A stretch of 64,000 nt of DNA from Neisseria animalis (GTDB taxonomy: Bacteria; Pseudomonadota; Gammaproteobacteria; Burkholderiales; Neisseriaceae): the NCBI RefSeq assembly GCF_900636515.1, contig NZ_LR134287.1, positions 1,612,001 to 1,676,000 on the forward strand, written 5' to 3'. Under the pieces are notes generated by a model that had not been told where the DNA came from, did not search any database, and worked only from the letters and a program-made list of their open reading frames with translations. Both the position numbers and the translations under genes were made by a program. Of this stretch, positions 27,591 through 38,156 are shown piece after piece (the first letter of the stretch is position 1; every line of letters starts with the position of its first letter).

Positions 27591-28337
27591 ATGGATTTCC
27601 GTTTCGACATTATTTATGAATACCGCTGGATGTTCCTTTACGGCGCGCTGACAACGCTGGGACTGACTCTCGCCGCTACTTTGGGCGGTACGGTACTGGG
27701 TTTGCTTGGCGCGCTGGCCCGGCTGGTAAGTTTTGAAAAAGGCAGTGCGCCCGTTCGCGCGGCGGCATGGGTGTTACGCAGCATTTCGGCGCTGTATGTT
27801 ACACTGTTTCGCGGTACGCCGATGTTCGTACAGATTATTATTTGGTATTTCGTATGGTTTACCGCATTGGTCAACCCTACCGATGGTCTGATTATCAGCG
27901 GGGAAGCTGCGGTAGAACTCCGCCGCGAATACGGTGCGATTATTGCCGGCGTACTTGCTCTGGCAGTCAATGCCGGTGCATACATTACCGAAATTTTCCG
28001 CGCCGGCATCCAGTCTATCGACAAAGGCCAGCTCGAAGCCGCCCGTTCACTCGGCCTGAGCTATCCCCAAGCCATGCGTTATGTGGTTCTGCCGCAGGCT
28101 TTGCGCCGTATGCTGCCTCCGCTTGCCAACGAATTTATCACGCTCCTGAAAGACAGCTCCCTGCTTTCCACCATCGCAGTTGCCGAACTGCTGTATGTTC
28201 AGAAAACCATTTCCGGACGTTACTCCGTCTATGAGGAACCGCTGTACACCATCGCGCTGATTTACCTGCTGATGACTACCTGCTTGGGCTGGTTCTTCTC
28301 CCGCTTGGAAAAACGGTACAGCCCGCAACACCGCTAA
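27591..28337 (+). CDS. Amino-acid ABC transporter permease (HisM/GlnP type)
   Basis: A 248-residue inner-membrane permease with about five segments. The cytoplasmic EAA loop EAARSLGLSYPQAMRYVVLP (about 149-168) docks to the ATPase, and FRGTPMFVQI near residue 74-83 is typical of polar amino-acid permeases. No ATPase or binding-protein gene adjoins it, so its partners must be elsewhere. The start ATG at 27591 is the first in frame. Substrate cannot be read from the sequence. Confidence 0.9.
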   Translation: MDFRFDIIYEYRWMFLYGALTTLGLTLAATLGGTVLGLLGALARLVSFEKGSAPVRAAAWVLRSISALYVTLFRGTPMFVQIIIWYFVWFTALVNPTDGLIISGEAAVELRREYGAIIAGVLALAVNAGAYITEIFRAGIQSIDKGQLEAARSLGLSYPQAMRYVVLPQALRRMLPPLANEFITLLKDSSLLSTIAVAELLYVQKTISGRYSVYEEPLYTIALIYLLMTTCLGWFFSRLEKRYSPQHR

Positions 28338-28344
28338 CCTTCTC

Positions 28345-28377
28345 AAAAGCCGTCTGACAATTTTGCAGACGGCTTTA
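28345..28377 (+). terminator. Terminator after the ABC permease gene
   Basis: AAAAGCCGTCTG and CAGACGGCTTT around a short AT loop, eight bases after the stop codon. Confidence 0.75.
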
Positions 28378-28412
28378 TCTATTTCGCATATCCGTTTCCA
28401 CGGATAACATTG

Positions 28413-28440
28413 TTGACAATTTCAGCCGTTTTGATACATT
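28413..28440 (+). promoter_or_regulatory. Predicted promoter of glyA
   Basis: Perfect -35 TTGACA, 16-bp spacer and TACATT preceded by TGA (extended -10), 51 bases before glyA. Confidence 0.65.
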
Positions 28441-28491
28441 ATCGGCTGGTTATACACTTCCATTTTTCCGTTTACCCAAGGACGAAACAAG

Positions 28492-29742
28492 ATGTTCTCA
28501 AAAAGCATTACCATCGAACAATACGATCCCGAATTGGCCGCAGCGATGGCTGCCGAAGTCAAACGCCAGCAAGACCATGTCGAGCTGATTGCCTCTGAAA
28601 ACTACGTCAGCTGCGCCGTTATGGAAGCCCAAGGCTCGCAACTGACCAACAAATACGCCGAAGGCTATCCTGCCAAACGCTATTACGGCGGTTGCGAACA
28701 CGTTGATGTGGCCGAGCAGTTGGCCATCGACCGCGTGAAACAACTGTTCGGCGCGGCATACGCCAACGTACAGCCGCACTCCGGCTCACAAGCCAACCAA
28801 GCGGTTTACGCTTCCGTATTGCAACCGGGCGATACCATCTTGGGCATGAGTCTGGCACACGGCGGCCACCTGACCCACGGTGCTTCCGTAAACATTTCCG
28901 GCAAACTCTACAACGCCGTTACCTACGGCTTGGACGAAAACGAAGTGCTGGATTACGCCGAAGTAGAACGTCTGGCGCTGGAACACAAGCCGAAAATGAT
29001 TGTCGCCGGCGCATCTGCCTACGCCTTGGAAATCGACTGGGCGCGCTTCCGCGAAATCGCCGACAAAGTGGGCGCATATCTGTTTGTCGACATGGCGCAC
29101 TATGCCGGTTTGGTAGCCGGCGGCGAATACCCGAACCCCGTGCCGTTTGCCGACTTCGTCACCACCACCACCCACAAAACCCTGCGCGGCCCGCGCGGCG
29201 GCGTGATTCTGTGCCGTGACAATACCCACGAAAAAGCCCTGAATTCCGCCATTTTCCCAAGCCTGCAGGGCGGCCCGCTGATGCACGTCATCGCCGCCAA
29301 AGCCGTTGCCTTTAAAGAGGCTTTGCAACCCGAATTCAAAGAATACGCCAAACAGGTGAAAATCAACGCGGCCGCCATGGCGGAAGAGTTGGTGAAACGC
29401 GGTTTGCGCATCGTATCCGGCCGCACCGAAAGCCACGTTTTTCTGGTTGACCTGCAACCGATGAAAATCACCGGCAAAGCCGCCGAAGCCGCTTTGGGCA
29501 ACGCCCACATCACCGTGAATAAAAACGCGATTCCGAACGATCCGGAAAAACCGTTTGTTACCTCCGGCATCCGCATCGGTGCCGCCGCCATGACCACCCG
29601 CGGCTTCAACGAAGCCGATGCCCGAGTGTTGGCCAATCTGGTTGCCGACGTACTGGCCGCGCCGGAAGACGAAGCCGTATTGGCGCGCGTGCGCGAGCAG
29701 GTAACTGCTTTGTGTGAGAAAAATCCGGTTTACGGCGCGTAA
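28492..29742 (+). CDS. glyA: Serine hydroxymethyltransferase
   Basis: Interconverts serine and glycine while charging tetrahydrofolate with a one-carbon unit. The 416-residue PLP enzyme has [18 protein letters not shown] near residues 28-45 and the PLP lysine K229 in [14 protein letters not shown]. Length is that of the family. ATG at 28492 follows AAGGA, and a good promoter lies upstream. Its product feeds MetF and MetE, encoded at 42-44 kb. Confidence 0.97.
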   Translation: MFSKSITIEQYDPELAAAMAAEVKRQQDHVELIASENYVSCAVMEAQGSQLTNKYAEGYPAKRYYGGCEHVDVAEQLAIDRVKQLFGAAYANVQPHSGSQANQAVYASVLQPGDTILGMSLAHGGHLTHGASVNISGKLYNAVTYGLDENEVLDYAEVERLALEHKPKMIVAGASAYALEIDWARFREIADKVGAYLFVDMAHYAGLVAGGEYPNPVPFADFVTTTTHKTLRGPRGGVILCRDNTHEKALNSAIFPSLQGGPLMHVIAAKAVAFKEALQPEFKEYAKQVKINAAAMAEELVKRGLRIVSGRTESHVFLVDLQPMKITGKAAEAALGNAHITVNKNAIPNDPEKPFVTSGIRIGAAAMTTRGFNEADARVLANLVADVLAAPEDEAVLARVREQVTALCEKNPVYGA

Positions 29743-29776
29743 CCCGTATTCCATGATGGGTTGAGAAAATCAACCT

Positions 29777-29824
29777 AAAAGGCCGTCTGCAAAATGCTTT
29801 ATCCATTTTGCAGACGGCCTTTTC
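29777..29824 (+). terminator. Terminator after glyA
   Basis: AAAAGGCCGTCTGCAAAATG pairs with CATTTTGCAGACGGCCTTTT: a strong uptake-sequence hairpin. Confidence 0.8.
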
Positions 29825-30054
29825 AACAACTGTACGGTTATTCTGTTTAAATCAATATAAGCAGAATAGAAATTTCATACCTCAACATTCGGTTCAAAAT
29901 CTGTTTGCTGTTGTATCGTCATTGAAAACACAGAAGATACGACCTTGCCAAACCTTACTCAGAGAACGCTTGCTTCGGCTGATGAAACAGCAAATCCGCC
30001 GAATCTTTTTACAGCGCATTACCGCATTCTGTGATGGGTTGAGAAAATCAACTT

Positions 30055-30102
30055 AAAAGGCCGTCTGCAAAATGATTTATCCATTTTACAGACGGCCTTT
30101 TC
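30055..30102. terminator. Second copy of the glyA-type terminator
   Basis: AAAAGGCCGTCTGCAAAATG pairs with CATTTTACAGACGGCCTTTT. Nearly identical to the hairpin at 29777, as part of a direct repeat. Confidence 0.7.
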
Positions 30103-30121
30103 AAGAGCTGTACGATTGTTT

Positions 30122-30228
30122 TATAGTCATTTAAAATAAGAATGATACAGCGTTGCTTTGCCTTGCCGTACTATGTGTACTGTCTGCGGCTTCGCTGCCT
30201 TGTCTCATTCTTATTTTATTCGACTATA
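30122..30228 (-). repeat. Correia-like element, copy 7 (reverse orientation)
   Basis: A 107-bp inverted copy with the TATAGTCATTTAAAAT end first. Confidence 0.92.
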
Positions 30229-30306
30229 TTTAACTCGATATAAGCAGCCGAACCGCACTGTCTGTGGCTTTGCTGCCTTGTTTCATTTAGTATTGCCCGA
30301 CCATAT
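30229..30306 (-). repeat. Degenerate half Correia-like element
   Basis: ACTGTCTGTGGCTTTGCTGC, then CTTGTTTCATTTAGTATT and GACCATA, match the corresponding half of the full element at most positions. It lies directly beside the intact copy 7. Confidence 0.5.
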
Positions 30307-30364
30307 TTGCCGCGCGCTTTATCCGAGTAAAGTCTGAGCCGGCAAATACCGGGAAATGATGCGT

Positions 30365-32275
30365 TTAGGCAATCTCCAACCACATCACTTGATACGGCTT
30401 CAACACCAAATCCTGATTTAATTTAACGGTTTCTCCGCTGATTAAATCTTTGACTTGTGCCGGCATGGCCTGCAGGGTATGCGCGGAAATGGTTTGGGCA
30501 AATTCGCTGAAGTTGCCAAACGCCAACAAGGCATTATTGCGGATATAGCCGATAATATGTTTGTTGTTGGTGTTGAACGTAACCAGACGGCCGCCGTCAA
30601 AACGCTTGTTGCTCTGGCGAATCTGAATCATATGGCGCAAGCCTTGGTAAATCTGCCCTGCCGTAGTGGATTCGTCATGCCGCTGACGGTACAGCGTTTC
30701 ATTGTAACGCGGCCGGTGCGCCCAGCGGCTATCGTCTGCTTTATTGTGGTCGTTATACCAATCGTCATCATTGAGCGTGCCGACTTCGTCACTCAAGTAA
30801 ATCAACGGCAACCCGCCGGTACTCAAGGCGATACTGTACAACAGCTTGATTCGGTCAACGGCATGGGGATCGTTTTGCGCCAAACCGGCCAATGCTGCCG
30901 CCGTACCGCTTACGCGGCAATCGCCTGTATTCGGGTTGAATTGGAAAGGTACGCCGCGCGCAAAACTGCCGTCGAAATGGTTCACAAAGAAACGGTTCAG
31001 GAATTGGCGGTGTCCGTAGCCGTGGATACCGAAATGGGCGGCATCTTCATCGGCAAACGTCCAACCAATATCATCGTGGCTGCGGACATAGTTCACCCAA
31101 GCAGTATGTTCGGGCAGGTTGTGACGGTAAGTCAATGCTTGTTGCAGCAGGTTGACTTCCCGCGTGGCCAGCGTATTCCAGAGCAAGGCCATTTGCAAGG
31201 GGTTGTAACCGATTTGACACTCATTTTGCCCGATATACTGCACTACTTCATCAGGGTGGACAATCGCTTCGGATTTGAAGAATACGGCAGGCGCGGCAAT
31301 CCGCATCACGGCATTAAACGCACGAATCAGCGCGTGCGCCTGCGGCAGGCTTTCGCAAGTCGTACCCATCTGTTTCCAGATAAATGCCACCGCGTCCATA
31401 CGCAGAATATCGACACCCAAATTGGCAAGGAACATCATTTCCCCCGCCATGGCATTGAATACCCACGGATTGCTGTAATTCAAGTCCCATTGGAAGGAAT
31501 TGAAAGTCGTCCATACCCAGCGTCCGTCTTCAAGTTGCGAAAAACCGCCCGGGTGTTGGTCGGGGAAAATCTCGCGCAAGGTGCGGTCGTATTGGTCGGG
31601 CATCCAACGGTCGGGGAAGATATAGTAAAAGTTGTCGTACATCGGGTTGCCGGCGGCGCATTCGACAGCCCACTCATGCTCGTTTGACGTATGGTTGAAA
31701 ATAAAATCAACCACCGTGGAAATGCCTGCCTCATGCAGGGCTTTGATGACATCGCGCAAGTCATCAATCGTGCCCAATGCAGGATTGACATCCCGATAGC
31801 TGCTCACGGCATAACCGCCGTCGCTTTTACCTTCAGGACATTTAAACAAGGGCATCAGGTGCAGATAAGTCAATCCCAACTCTTGGAAATATGGGATTTT
31901 GGCTTTCAGCCCCTGCAAATCGCCGGCAAACAAATCGACATAGCAAACGCCGCCAACCTGCTTGTGCGACAGAATCCAATCGGGATCTGCCTCGCGCGCC
32001 GCATCAATCGCTTTCAATGCTTTACCGCGTTTGGCATAGCTGTGCCAAGAATTGGAAACCAACTGCTCCAGCATCGGCAGCACGGCCTCGTTACTGCCGT
32101 ACACATTGTCCAACTCGTACATCAGTTTGGGAAAATGCGTATGCAGACGGCCTTCAAACGCTTTCCAGTCTTCCGACTGTTCAATGCTCTTACGCTGCTC
32201 CGGCGTGTAAACCGACAAAGTGTGGTTTTTCAAATGCTGAAGGGTTAAATCGACCTGTTGGGTTTGGGTCAGCAT
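30365..32275 (-). CDS. ams: Amylosucrase (GH13 subfamily 4)
   Basis: Builds an amylose-like alpha-1,4-glucan from sucrose, releasing fructose, and can also lengthen glycogen. The 636-residue product is the same length as the N. polysaccharea enzyme and, from memory, very similar throughout. The GH13 catalytic residues are present: nucleophile D294 in [10 protein letters not shown], acid/base E336 in FFKSEAIVH and D401 in [10 protein letters not shown], a constant 8-residue offset from the mature-enzyme numbers 286, 328 and 393. No clear signal peptide. ATG at 32275 follows GGAG. No sucrose uptake or glycogen genes adjoin it. Confidence 0.96.
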   Translation of the reverse strand: MLTQTQQVDLTLQHLKNHTLSVYTPEQRKSIEQSEDWKAFEGRLHTHFPKLMYELDNVYGSNEAVLPMLEQLVSNSWHSYAKRGKALKAIDAAREADPDWILSHKQVGGVCYVDLFAGDLQGLKAKIPYFQELGLTYLHLMPLFKCPEGKSDGGYAVSSYRDVNPALGTIDDLRDVIKALHEAGISTVVDFIFNHTSNEHEWAVECAAGNPMYDNFYYIFPDRWMPDQYDRTLREIFPDQHPGGFSQLEDGRWVWTTFNSFQWDLNYSNPWVFNAMAGEMMFLANLGVDILRMDAVAFIWKQMGTTCESLPQAHALIRAFNAVMRIAAPAVFFKSEAIVHPDEVVQYIGQNECQIGYNPLQMALLWNTLATREVNLLQQALTYRHNLPEHTAWVNYVRSHDDIGWTFADEDAAHFGIHGYGHRQFLNRFFVNHFDGSFARGVPFQFNPNTGDCRVSGTAAALAGLAQNDPHAVDRIKLLYSIALSTGGLPLIYLSDEVGTLNDDDWYNDHNKADDSRWAHRPRYNETLYRQRHDESTTAGQIYQGLRHMIQIRQSNKRFDGGRLVTFNTNNKHIIGYIRNNALLAFGNFSEFAQTISAHTLQAMPAQVKDLISGETVKLNQDLVLKPYQVMWLEIA

Positions 32276-32631
32276 GGTATCGGCTCCAATTCAAAAAGCT
32301 GACATCGTTTTTCCAGACGGCCTGTAAACCGCCCGAAATCCATATACACGGCAAAACAGTAGAAAAAAAGCCTGCGCCGCTGCGGCCGGCTTTAATCGAC
32401 AATATTCTGCTGTAAAATTTTTCATTTCAGTCCGGCTATCATACTGCAAGAATGCTTTATTGCCTAGCCATGCGCCCAAACAGAATCCGTCTTCTTCCAA
32501 CTGTTTTCCGGCTTGGGGAAGCATATCGGACTGGCACAAAAAAATAAAGCAAAACAGTCTGCCGCACACAACGCCCATATTCGGCGGAATATGTCAAAAA
32601 AGCCCCCGAAAGGGAGCTTCTTCCTAGCTGA
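32276..32631. other. Intergenic region between purA and amylosucrase
   Basis: Apart from the purA terminator and an uptake-like word (CCAGACGGCC, about 32314) I see no gene. TGTAAAATT and similar AT boxes on the minus strand near 32415 could be part of an amylosucrase promoter, without certainty. Confidence 0.4.
32595..32622 (-). terminator. Terminator after purA
   Basis: On the minus strand AAGCTCCC and GGGGGCTT flank TTTC, followed by TTTTTT. This is a conventional intrinsic terminator not made from uptake words. Confidence 0.8.
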
Positions 32632-33957
<1,326 letters not shown>

Positions 33958-33968
33958 TCAAACAATCG

Positions 33969-35120
33969 TCAAACTTCTACAACCTGCCAAATGCCGTCTG
34001 TATTTTGCAGACGGCCTGCAACCTCGTTCGATCCGTTGTAATCAATACCGTAATCTACCACCACACATTGACCTTGCGCCCGCAATTCTTCAATCGCCTC
34101 TCCGGCTGCCGCAACATCTTTCCAATCGACGACAACGACCGACTGCCTCTCGATGGCCGGCAAGCGTCCGATAAAAGTTCGCAAATCGAAGCTGAATCCG
34201 GTCGCCGGACGGGAGCGGCCGAAATATCTGCCCAAGCCGTCGTACCGCCCGCCCCGCGCCACCGCGTCGTGGCTCTTGTCTCCGTAAGCCGCATACAGCA
34301 GGCCGGTATGGTAATTGTCTACGCGCAGTTCCGACAAATCGATGTGTACCGCGCGTTCCGGGAATGCATCGCATACCGCCTGAAGCTCGTCCAGCGCGCT
34401 GCCTACGGCAAACAAATCCGGCAACTGCGCGCGCGCCTCTACCAACACTTCTCTGCCGCCGTACAAAGTCGGCAACAGGGCAAACGCTTTCGCCCACATA
34501 CCGTCGAGCTGCCATGCTTTAACCAATACGCGTACTGCTTCAGCATCTTTGTCCTGCATCAGCGCCAACAGTTGCGCCGACTGTTCGCCGTCCAAATTCG
34601 CCGCTTGCGCCAATGCGCGGAACACGCCGATGTGTCCGAGCGACAACAGCACTTCACCTATATCGGCAACCACCATGCTTTTCAACATCAGGTCTATCAA
34701 CTCGATATCCGCTGCAATATCGGCAAAACCGTACAGCTCCGCCCCCACTTGCAGCGGCTCGCGCGTACTCAGGAAACCGTCCGGACGGGCGTGTAAAACC
34801 GAACCTGCATAACACAGGCGGTTGATGCCGTTATTGGCCGAAAGCAGGTGTGCGTCAATCCGCGCCACTTGGGGAGTAATGTCGGCACGGATGCCGAGCT
34901 GGCGTCCGCTGATTTGGTCGGCCACCCGAATGGTTTTCAGCGACAAACCCGCATCGATTTGGGTCAGCAGCGAACTGCTGTACTCCATCAACGGAGGCTG
35001 AACCAATTCGTAGCCGTGTACGCGGAACAATGCCAAAAGCTGCTCGCGCGCACTTTCCAACTGCCGCGCCGTTGTCGGCAGCACATCGGCGACGTGTTCG
35101 GGTAATTGCCAAGACTGCAT
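33969..35120 (-). CDS. hisZ: ATP phosphoribosyltransferase regulatory subunit
   Basis: HisZ is a catalytically dead histidyl-tRNA-synthetase-like protein that forms an octamer with the short HisG and gives histidine feedback control. The 383-residue product has class II synthetase-like segments (PLMEYSSSLLTQIDAG near 46, RADITPQVARIDAH near 85) but not the full HisS anticodon domain. ATG at 35120 gives MQSWQLPEHVADVLP. An inverted pair of uptake words lies inside the last 20 codons (33990-34017), encoding GRLQNTDG, so the C terminus is made of uptake sequence. Confidence 0.93.
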   Translation of the reverse strand: MQSWQLPEHVADVLPTTARQLESAREQLLALFRVHGYELVQPPLMEYSSSLLTQIDAGLSLKTIRVADQISGRQLGIRADITPQVARIDAHLLSANNGINRLCYAGSVLHARPDGFLSTREPLQVGAELYGFADIAADIELIDLMLKSMVVADIGEVLLSLGHIGVFRALAQAANLDGEQSAQLLALMQDKDAEAVRVLVKAWQLDGMWAKAFALLPTLYGGREVLVEARAQLPDLFAVGSALDELQAVCDAFPERAVHIDLSELRVDNYHTGLLYAAYGDKSHDAVARGGRYDGLGRYFGRSRPATGFSFDLRTFIGRLPAIERQSVVVVDWKDVAAAGEAIEELRAQGQCVVVDYGIDYNGSNEVAGRLQNTDGIWQVVEV

Positions 35121-35397
35121 GAAGATACCTTTTAAATTTTCAAACACCAATCGAACGCAAAAAGGCTGTCTGACTGAAGTTTTGCAGACGGCCTTTTTTG
35201 TTCTCCGCCTTGCATTCCGCCCTTTCGGCGGTTTCTCCTCCCGCCTTGCGGCAGGTTGTTCCGATTTCAGTCAAACAGCCCCGTATGACGGCACAAACCG
35301 CCGAGTTATTAAAACCAAACTTTAACATAAAACCGCAGAAAGCCAAATAAAAATTGACAATTTTCCCGCAAAGGCCGTCTGCAAAATGCCCTGTTGC

Positions 35398-36150
35398 CTA
35401 CTCTGCCACTTTGGCGCGCACAAAAGATTCCGCCATGTCTTTCAGCGCATAACGGTCTTTCCCCGCGTAGTCCTCAGGCATAATCGGCGGCGCGAAATCC
35501 AAACGGATCCGTATCTGTTTCATCGACACAATCCGCCACAACGACACCGCCAGATTGACATCCGCATAGGAAGGCACGGTAGAACGCCGCCCTTCTCCGT
35601 CATAATAGCGCAATGCCGCCACCTGAACAGGCGCGGAAGCGTCCAGCGCAGACTGGAACAATGCGGCTTTAAACGGCAGCACGTTTTCTCCGGAAGAGGT
35701 ACGCGCTTCGGGGAAAAAGCTGACGTTGCGCCCCGAACGCAATGCTGCGCCCATTGCTTGATTGATGGGTTCTATATCACGGCGCGATTCCCGATTGATA
35801 AACACCGTTCCCGCATTTTTACCCATTTTCCCCAAAACAGGCCAAGTGCTGATTTCCTGTTTGGCGATAAAACTGCTCGGACATACCGCGCTCATGGCAA
35901 AAATATCCAGCCAAGAGACATGATTGGCCACTACCAGCGTTCCCTTGCGGGAGGATTGCAGCGTATCGGTTTCCAGCTCGATGTCCAACGCCGCCAGCGC
36001 ACCCCTGCCCAGCGTAACCAACGCTTCTTCCCGCTGCCGCTCGTTACTGCCGTCCAAACTGCCTAGGTTTCTGCCCGTCCGGTAGAGCCAGCGACACAAA
36101 CGCAGCAAACGGCTCAAGCGTGTGGCAAACGATGCTTTTTGTGAAGTCAT
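35398..36150 (-). CDS. 1-acyl-sn-glycerol-3-phosphate acyltransferase (PlsC family)
   Basis: Makes phosphatidic acid from lysophosphatidic acid at the inner membrane. The 250-residue protein has the catalytic NHVSWLD (HX4D) box near residue 77 and a motif III that reads FPEARTSSG instead of the usual FPEGTRS; the glycine is replaced by alanine and the order changed. That may alter substrate preference. Neisseriae carry several such genes (nlaA, nlaB and others), and I cannot tell which this is. An uptake word lies just after its stop and another upstream. Confidence 0.88.
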   Translation of the reverse strand: MTSQKASFATRLSRLLRLCRWLYRTGRNLGSLDGSNERQREEALVTLGRGALAALDIELETDTLQSSRKGTLVVANHVSWLDIFAMSAVCPSSFIAKQEISTWPVLGKMGKNAGTVFINRESRRDIEPINQAMGAALRSGRNVSFFPEARTSSGENVLPFKAALFQSALDASAPVQVAALRYYDGEGRRSTVPSYADVNLAVSLWRIVSMKQIRIRLDFAPPIMPEDYAGKDRYALKDMAESFVRAKVAE

Positions 36151-36246
36151 AAACAATTCTTTTTATATTACGGGTTTAATCAAATATTACTCAAACATAC
36201 GGCGCACGGGCAATTTTACAGACGGCCTGACAGGGTCTTGCCGTAC

Positions 36247-37074
36247 TTATTTCTGGCAAACAGCGCAATAAAACGTCCCCCGCTGGCCGATAATGCTTTT
36301 TTCCACAGGCGTACCGCAACGGCGGCAAGCCTCACCCGCACGCCCGTACACCATATATTCTTGTTGGAAATAACCGCTTTTACCGTCGCTGTTGACAAAA
36401 TCGCGCAAAGTGCTGCCGCCTGCCGCGATTGCCCTGCCCAATACGTCTTTTACCGTTGCAGCCAATGTTTCACACTCCTGCTCGGAAAGAAGGTTTGCCG
36501 GACGGTAGGGAGAAATGGCGGCTTCAAACAAACTTTCATTCGCATAAATATTGCCCACTCCGACCACCAACGCATTATCCATCAAGGCGGTTTTCACGGC
36601 TTTTTTCTGCTTCTGCAGCGCACGGTACAGGTATCCGCCGTTGAAATCCGGCGACAACGGCTCCGGGCCTGCATTGTGCAGCAGCGGGTGGTATTCCGCC
36701 GCCCCCTCGTACCATAAAACCGCACCAAACCTGCGCGGATCGCGATATACCAGCAATGTGCCGTCTGCAAAAACAATATCGACGTGGTCGTGTTTGTCGG
36801 GCGCACCCGCCCTCTCATCGCCGGCAGTAAAAATTCTCAAGCTGCCCGACATACCCAAATGAATCAGCAGACAACCCGTCTGAAAACGGATAATCAGGTA
36901 TTTTGCCCGACGGCTGCATTCGAGAACGGTCTGCCCCTTCAAAATTTCCGCCAAGTCGGGATGTACCGGCCAACGCAGCTTGGGCTGGCGTACGGTTACG
37001 CGGTAAACGGTTTTACCGGTAATATGCGGCTCGATACCGCGTAAAGTTGTTTCCACTTCCGGCAATTCGGGCAT
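36247..37074 (-). CDS. mutM: Formamidopyrimidine-DNA glycosylase
   Basis: Removes 8-oxoguanine and formamidopyrimidines from DNA and nicks the abasic site. The 275-residue protein begins [18 protein letters not shown] with the catalytic proline 2 and glutamate 3, contains the lysine in the KYLIIRF region near 57, and ends with a zinc finger (CRRCGTP ... FYCAVCQK). ATG at 37074 is fixed by that N terminus; the 49 codons upstream are not part of it. Confidence 0.97.
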   Translation of the reverse strand: MPELPEVETTLRGIEPHITGKTVYRVTVRQPKLRWPVHPDLAEILKGQTVLECSRRAKYLIIRFQTGCLLIHLGMSGSLRIFTAGDERAGAPDKHDHVDIVFADGTLLVYRDPRRFGAVLWYEGAAEYHPLLHNAGPEPLSPDFNGGYLYRALQKQKKAVKTALMDNALVVGVGNIYANESLFEAAISPYRPANLLSEQECETLAATVKDVLGRAIAAGGSTLRDFVNSDGKSGYFQQEYMVYGRAGEACRRCGTPVEKSIIGQRGTFYCAVCQK

Positions 37075-37210
37075 AATCATTCGCTCAAAAAAGTTATCAT
37101 ACAAAATGCAGACGGCCTTATCCGCTTTACCGCAACTCAACCAAGCATCATACAGCGTTGCCGCGCCCTGCTCAAAAACAGGCCGGTTCAGGCTGCCGAA
37201 ACCGCATTCC

Positions 37211-37272
37211 TGTACTGTCAATATCGTCTGCGGCTTTACTGCATGGTCTCATTTTGGGTTATCCGACAATAT
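37211..37272 (-). repeat. Degenerate Correia-like fragment
   Basis: TACTGTCAATATCGTCTGCG, then GCTTTACTGCATGGTCTC and ATCCGACAATAT, show about two thirds agreement with one half of the full element. It lies between mutM and the methyltransferase gene. Confidence 0.4.
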
Positions 37273-37308
37273 TTCAAACCCATGCCGTCTGCAAAATACA
37301 CCATCCGC

Positions 37309-37962
37309 TCAATCCGGCACGCGCGCCGCACCCAATACCAACACTTCTTCCATTTGCGTTTCACATTCCGGCAAAAGATGTACGCCCGCCGCCTGCTTCA
37401 CCAGCACCAAACCGTACACCGCCGCACATTGCGGCCACCAGCGGTCGCCCGCCTTTTCCAAAAACTGCCAAAAACGCAAGGCCGAAAGGCTGCCTGCCGC
37501 CGGCACATACACCATGAATTTACCGTATTCTATGCTGAAACCCAAGGCTTCCGCGTGTTGCTTCAATTCAGACAGCGATAGACAATGCTCGCGCCGCGGC
37601 AGCCGTTTGCCATCGAACCAACGGCTGAAATACCATAAAGAATGCGGATTAAAACCTGTTAATACCAATCTGCCGCCCACTTTCAACACGCGCGCGGCTT
37701 CAGCCAGCGCCAACAACGGGCAGCCTGCATATTCATGAGTGTGCGGCATCAGCAACATATCTAGAGAACGGTCGGCCCATGCCGTTGCACAAACCGCCAT
37801 CTCCACATCTTCCGGAACATATATAATCTGTTCGGACGGCCTCAACCAACGGGCACCCAGCTGTACGGCCAGTTGCTTTTTCTGCGGCACATGGCTGTCA
37901 AAAAATGCTTTTTCCTTTTCTGCCGCATAACGCCCTGCTGCTGTGTACTCAAACCACTGCAT
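37309..37962 (-). CDS. Class I SAM-dependent methyltransferase (Methyltransf_11 type)
   Basis: A 217-residue cytoplasmic protein. The clearest methyltransferase features are the LALAEAARVLKVGGRLVLTG segment (about residues 84-103) and FNPHSLW just after it, typical of Methyltransf_11 enzymes. The usual glycine-rich SAM loop is replaced by a weaker segment near residues 30-60. Relatives occur near gloB, rnhA and mltD in other proteobacteria, and mltD is the divergent neighbour here. Substrate unknown. Confidence 0.75.
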   Translation of the reverse strand: MQWFEYTAAGRYAAEKEKAFFDSHVPQKKQLAVQLGARWLRPSEQIIYVPEDVEMAVCATAWADRSLDMLLMPHTHEYAGCPLLALAEAARVLKVGGRLVLTGFNPHSLWYFSRWFDGKRLPRREHCLSLSELKQHAEALGFSIEYGKFMVYVPAAGSLSALRFWQFLEKAGDRWWPQCAAVYGLVLVKQAAGVHLLPECETQMEEVLVLGAARVPD

Positions 37963-38156
37963 TCCTCACTCCCGTCCGCATCCGTCCGAACCGGCAAAAT
38001 CTACCGCACCATTATAATCTCTTTCTGCACCTTTCCAACACTTACACCGCGCCCGCTGCAAATATTCCCCGGTAAACTTGACGATACGCCCGCCCGCACA
38101 TTACCATCGAAAGATTAAATTTTCCCTATATTATCGATATTTAATTAGCTTTTCCT

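Larger units (their letters stand above)
29743..30364. other. Convergent region between glyA and amylosucrase: duplicated hairpin module and repeats
   Basis: A module of about 85 bp (GGGTTGAGAAAATCAAC, then an uptake-sequence hairpin, then TTTTCAA.A.CTGTACG.TT) occurs at 29757-29842 and again at 30034-30120. Between them is about 190 bp without a recognisable gene. A Correia-like element follows at 30122 and a degenerate half element at 30229-30306. Confidence 0.6.

Noticed and set aside
30455..31687. A 410-codon plus-strand frame antisense to amylosucrase
   Set aside because: Amylosucrase is certain here; the antisense frame has no ribosome binding site or domain.
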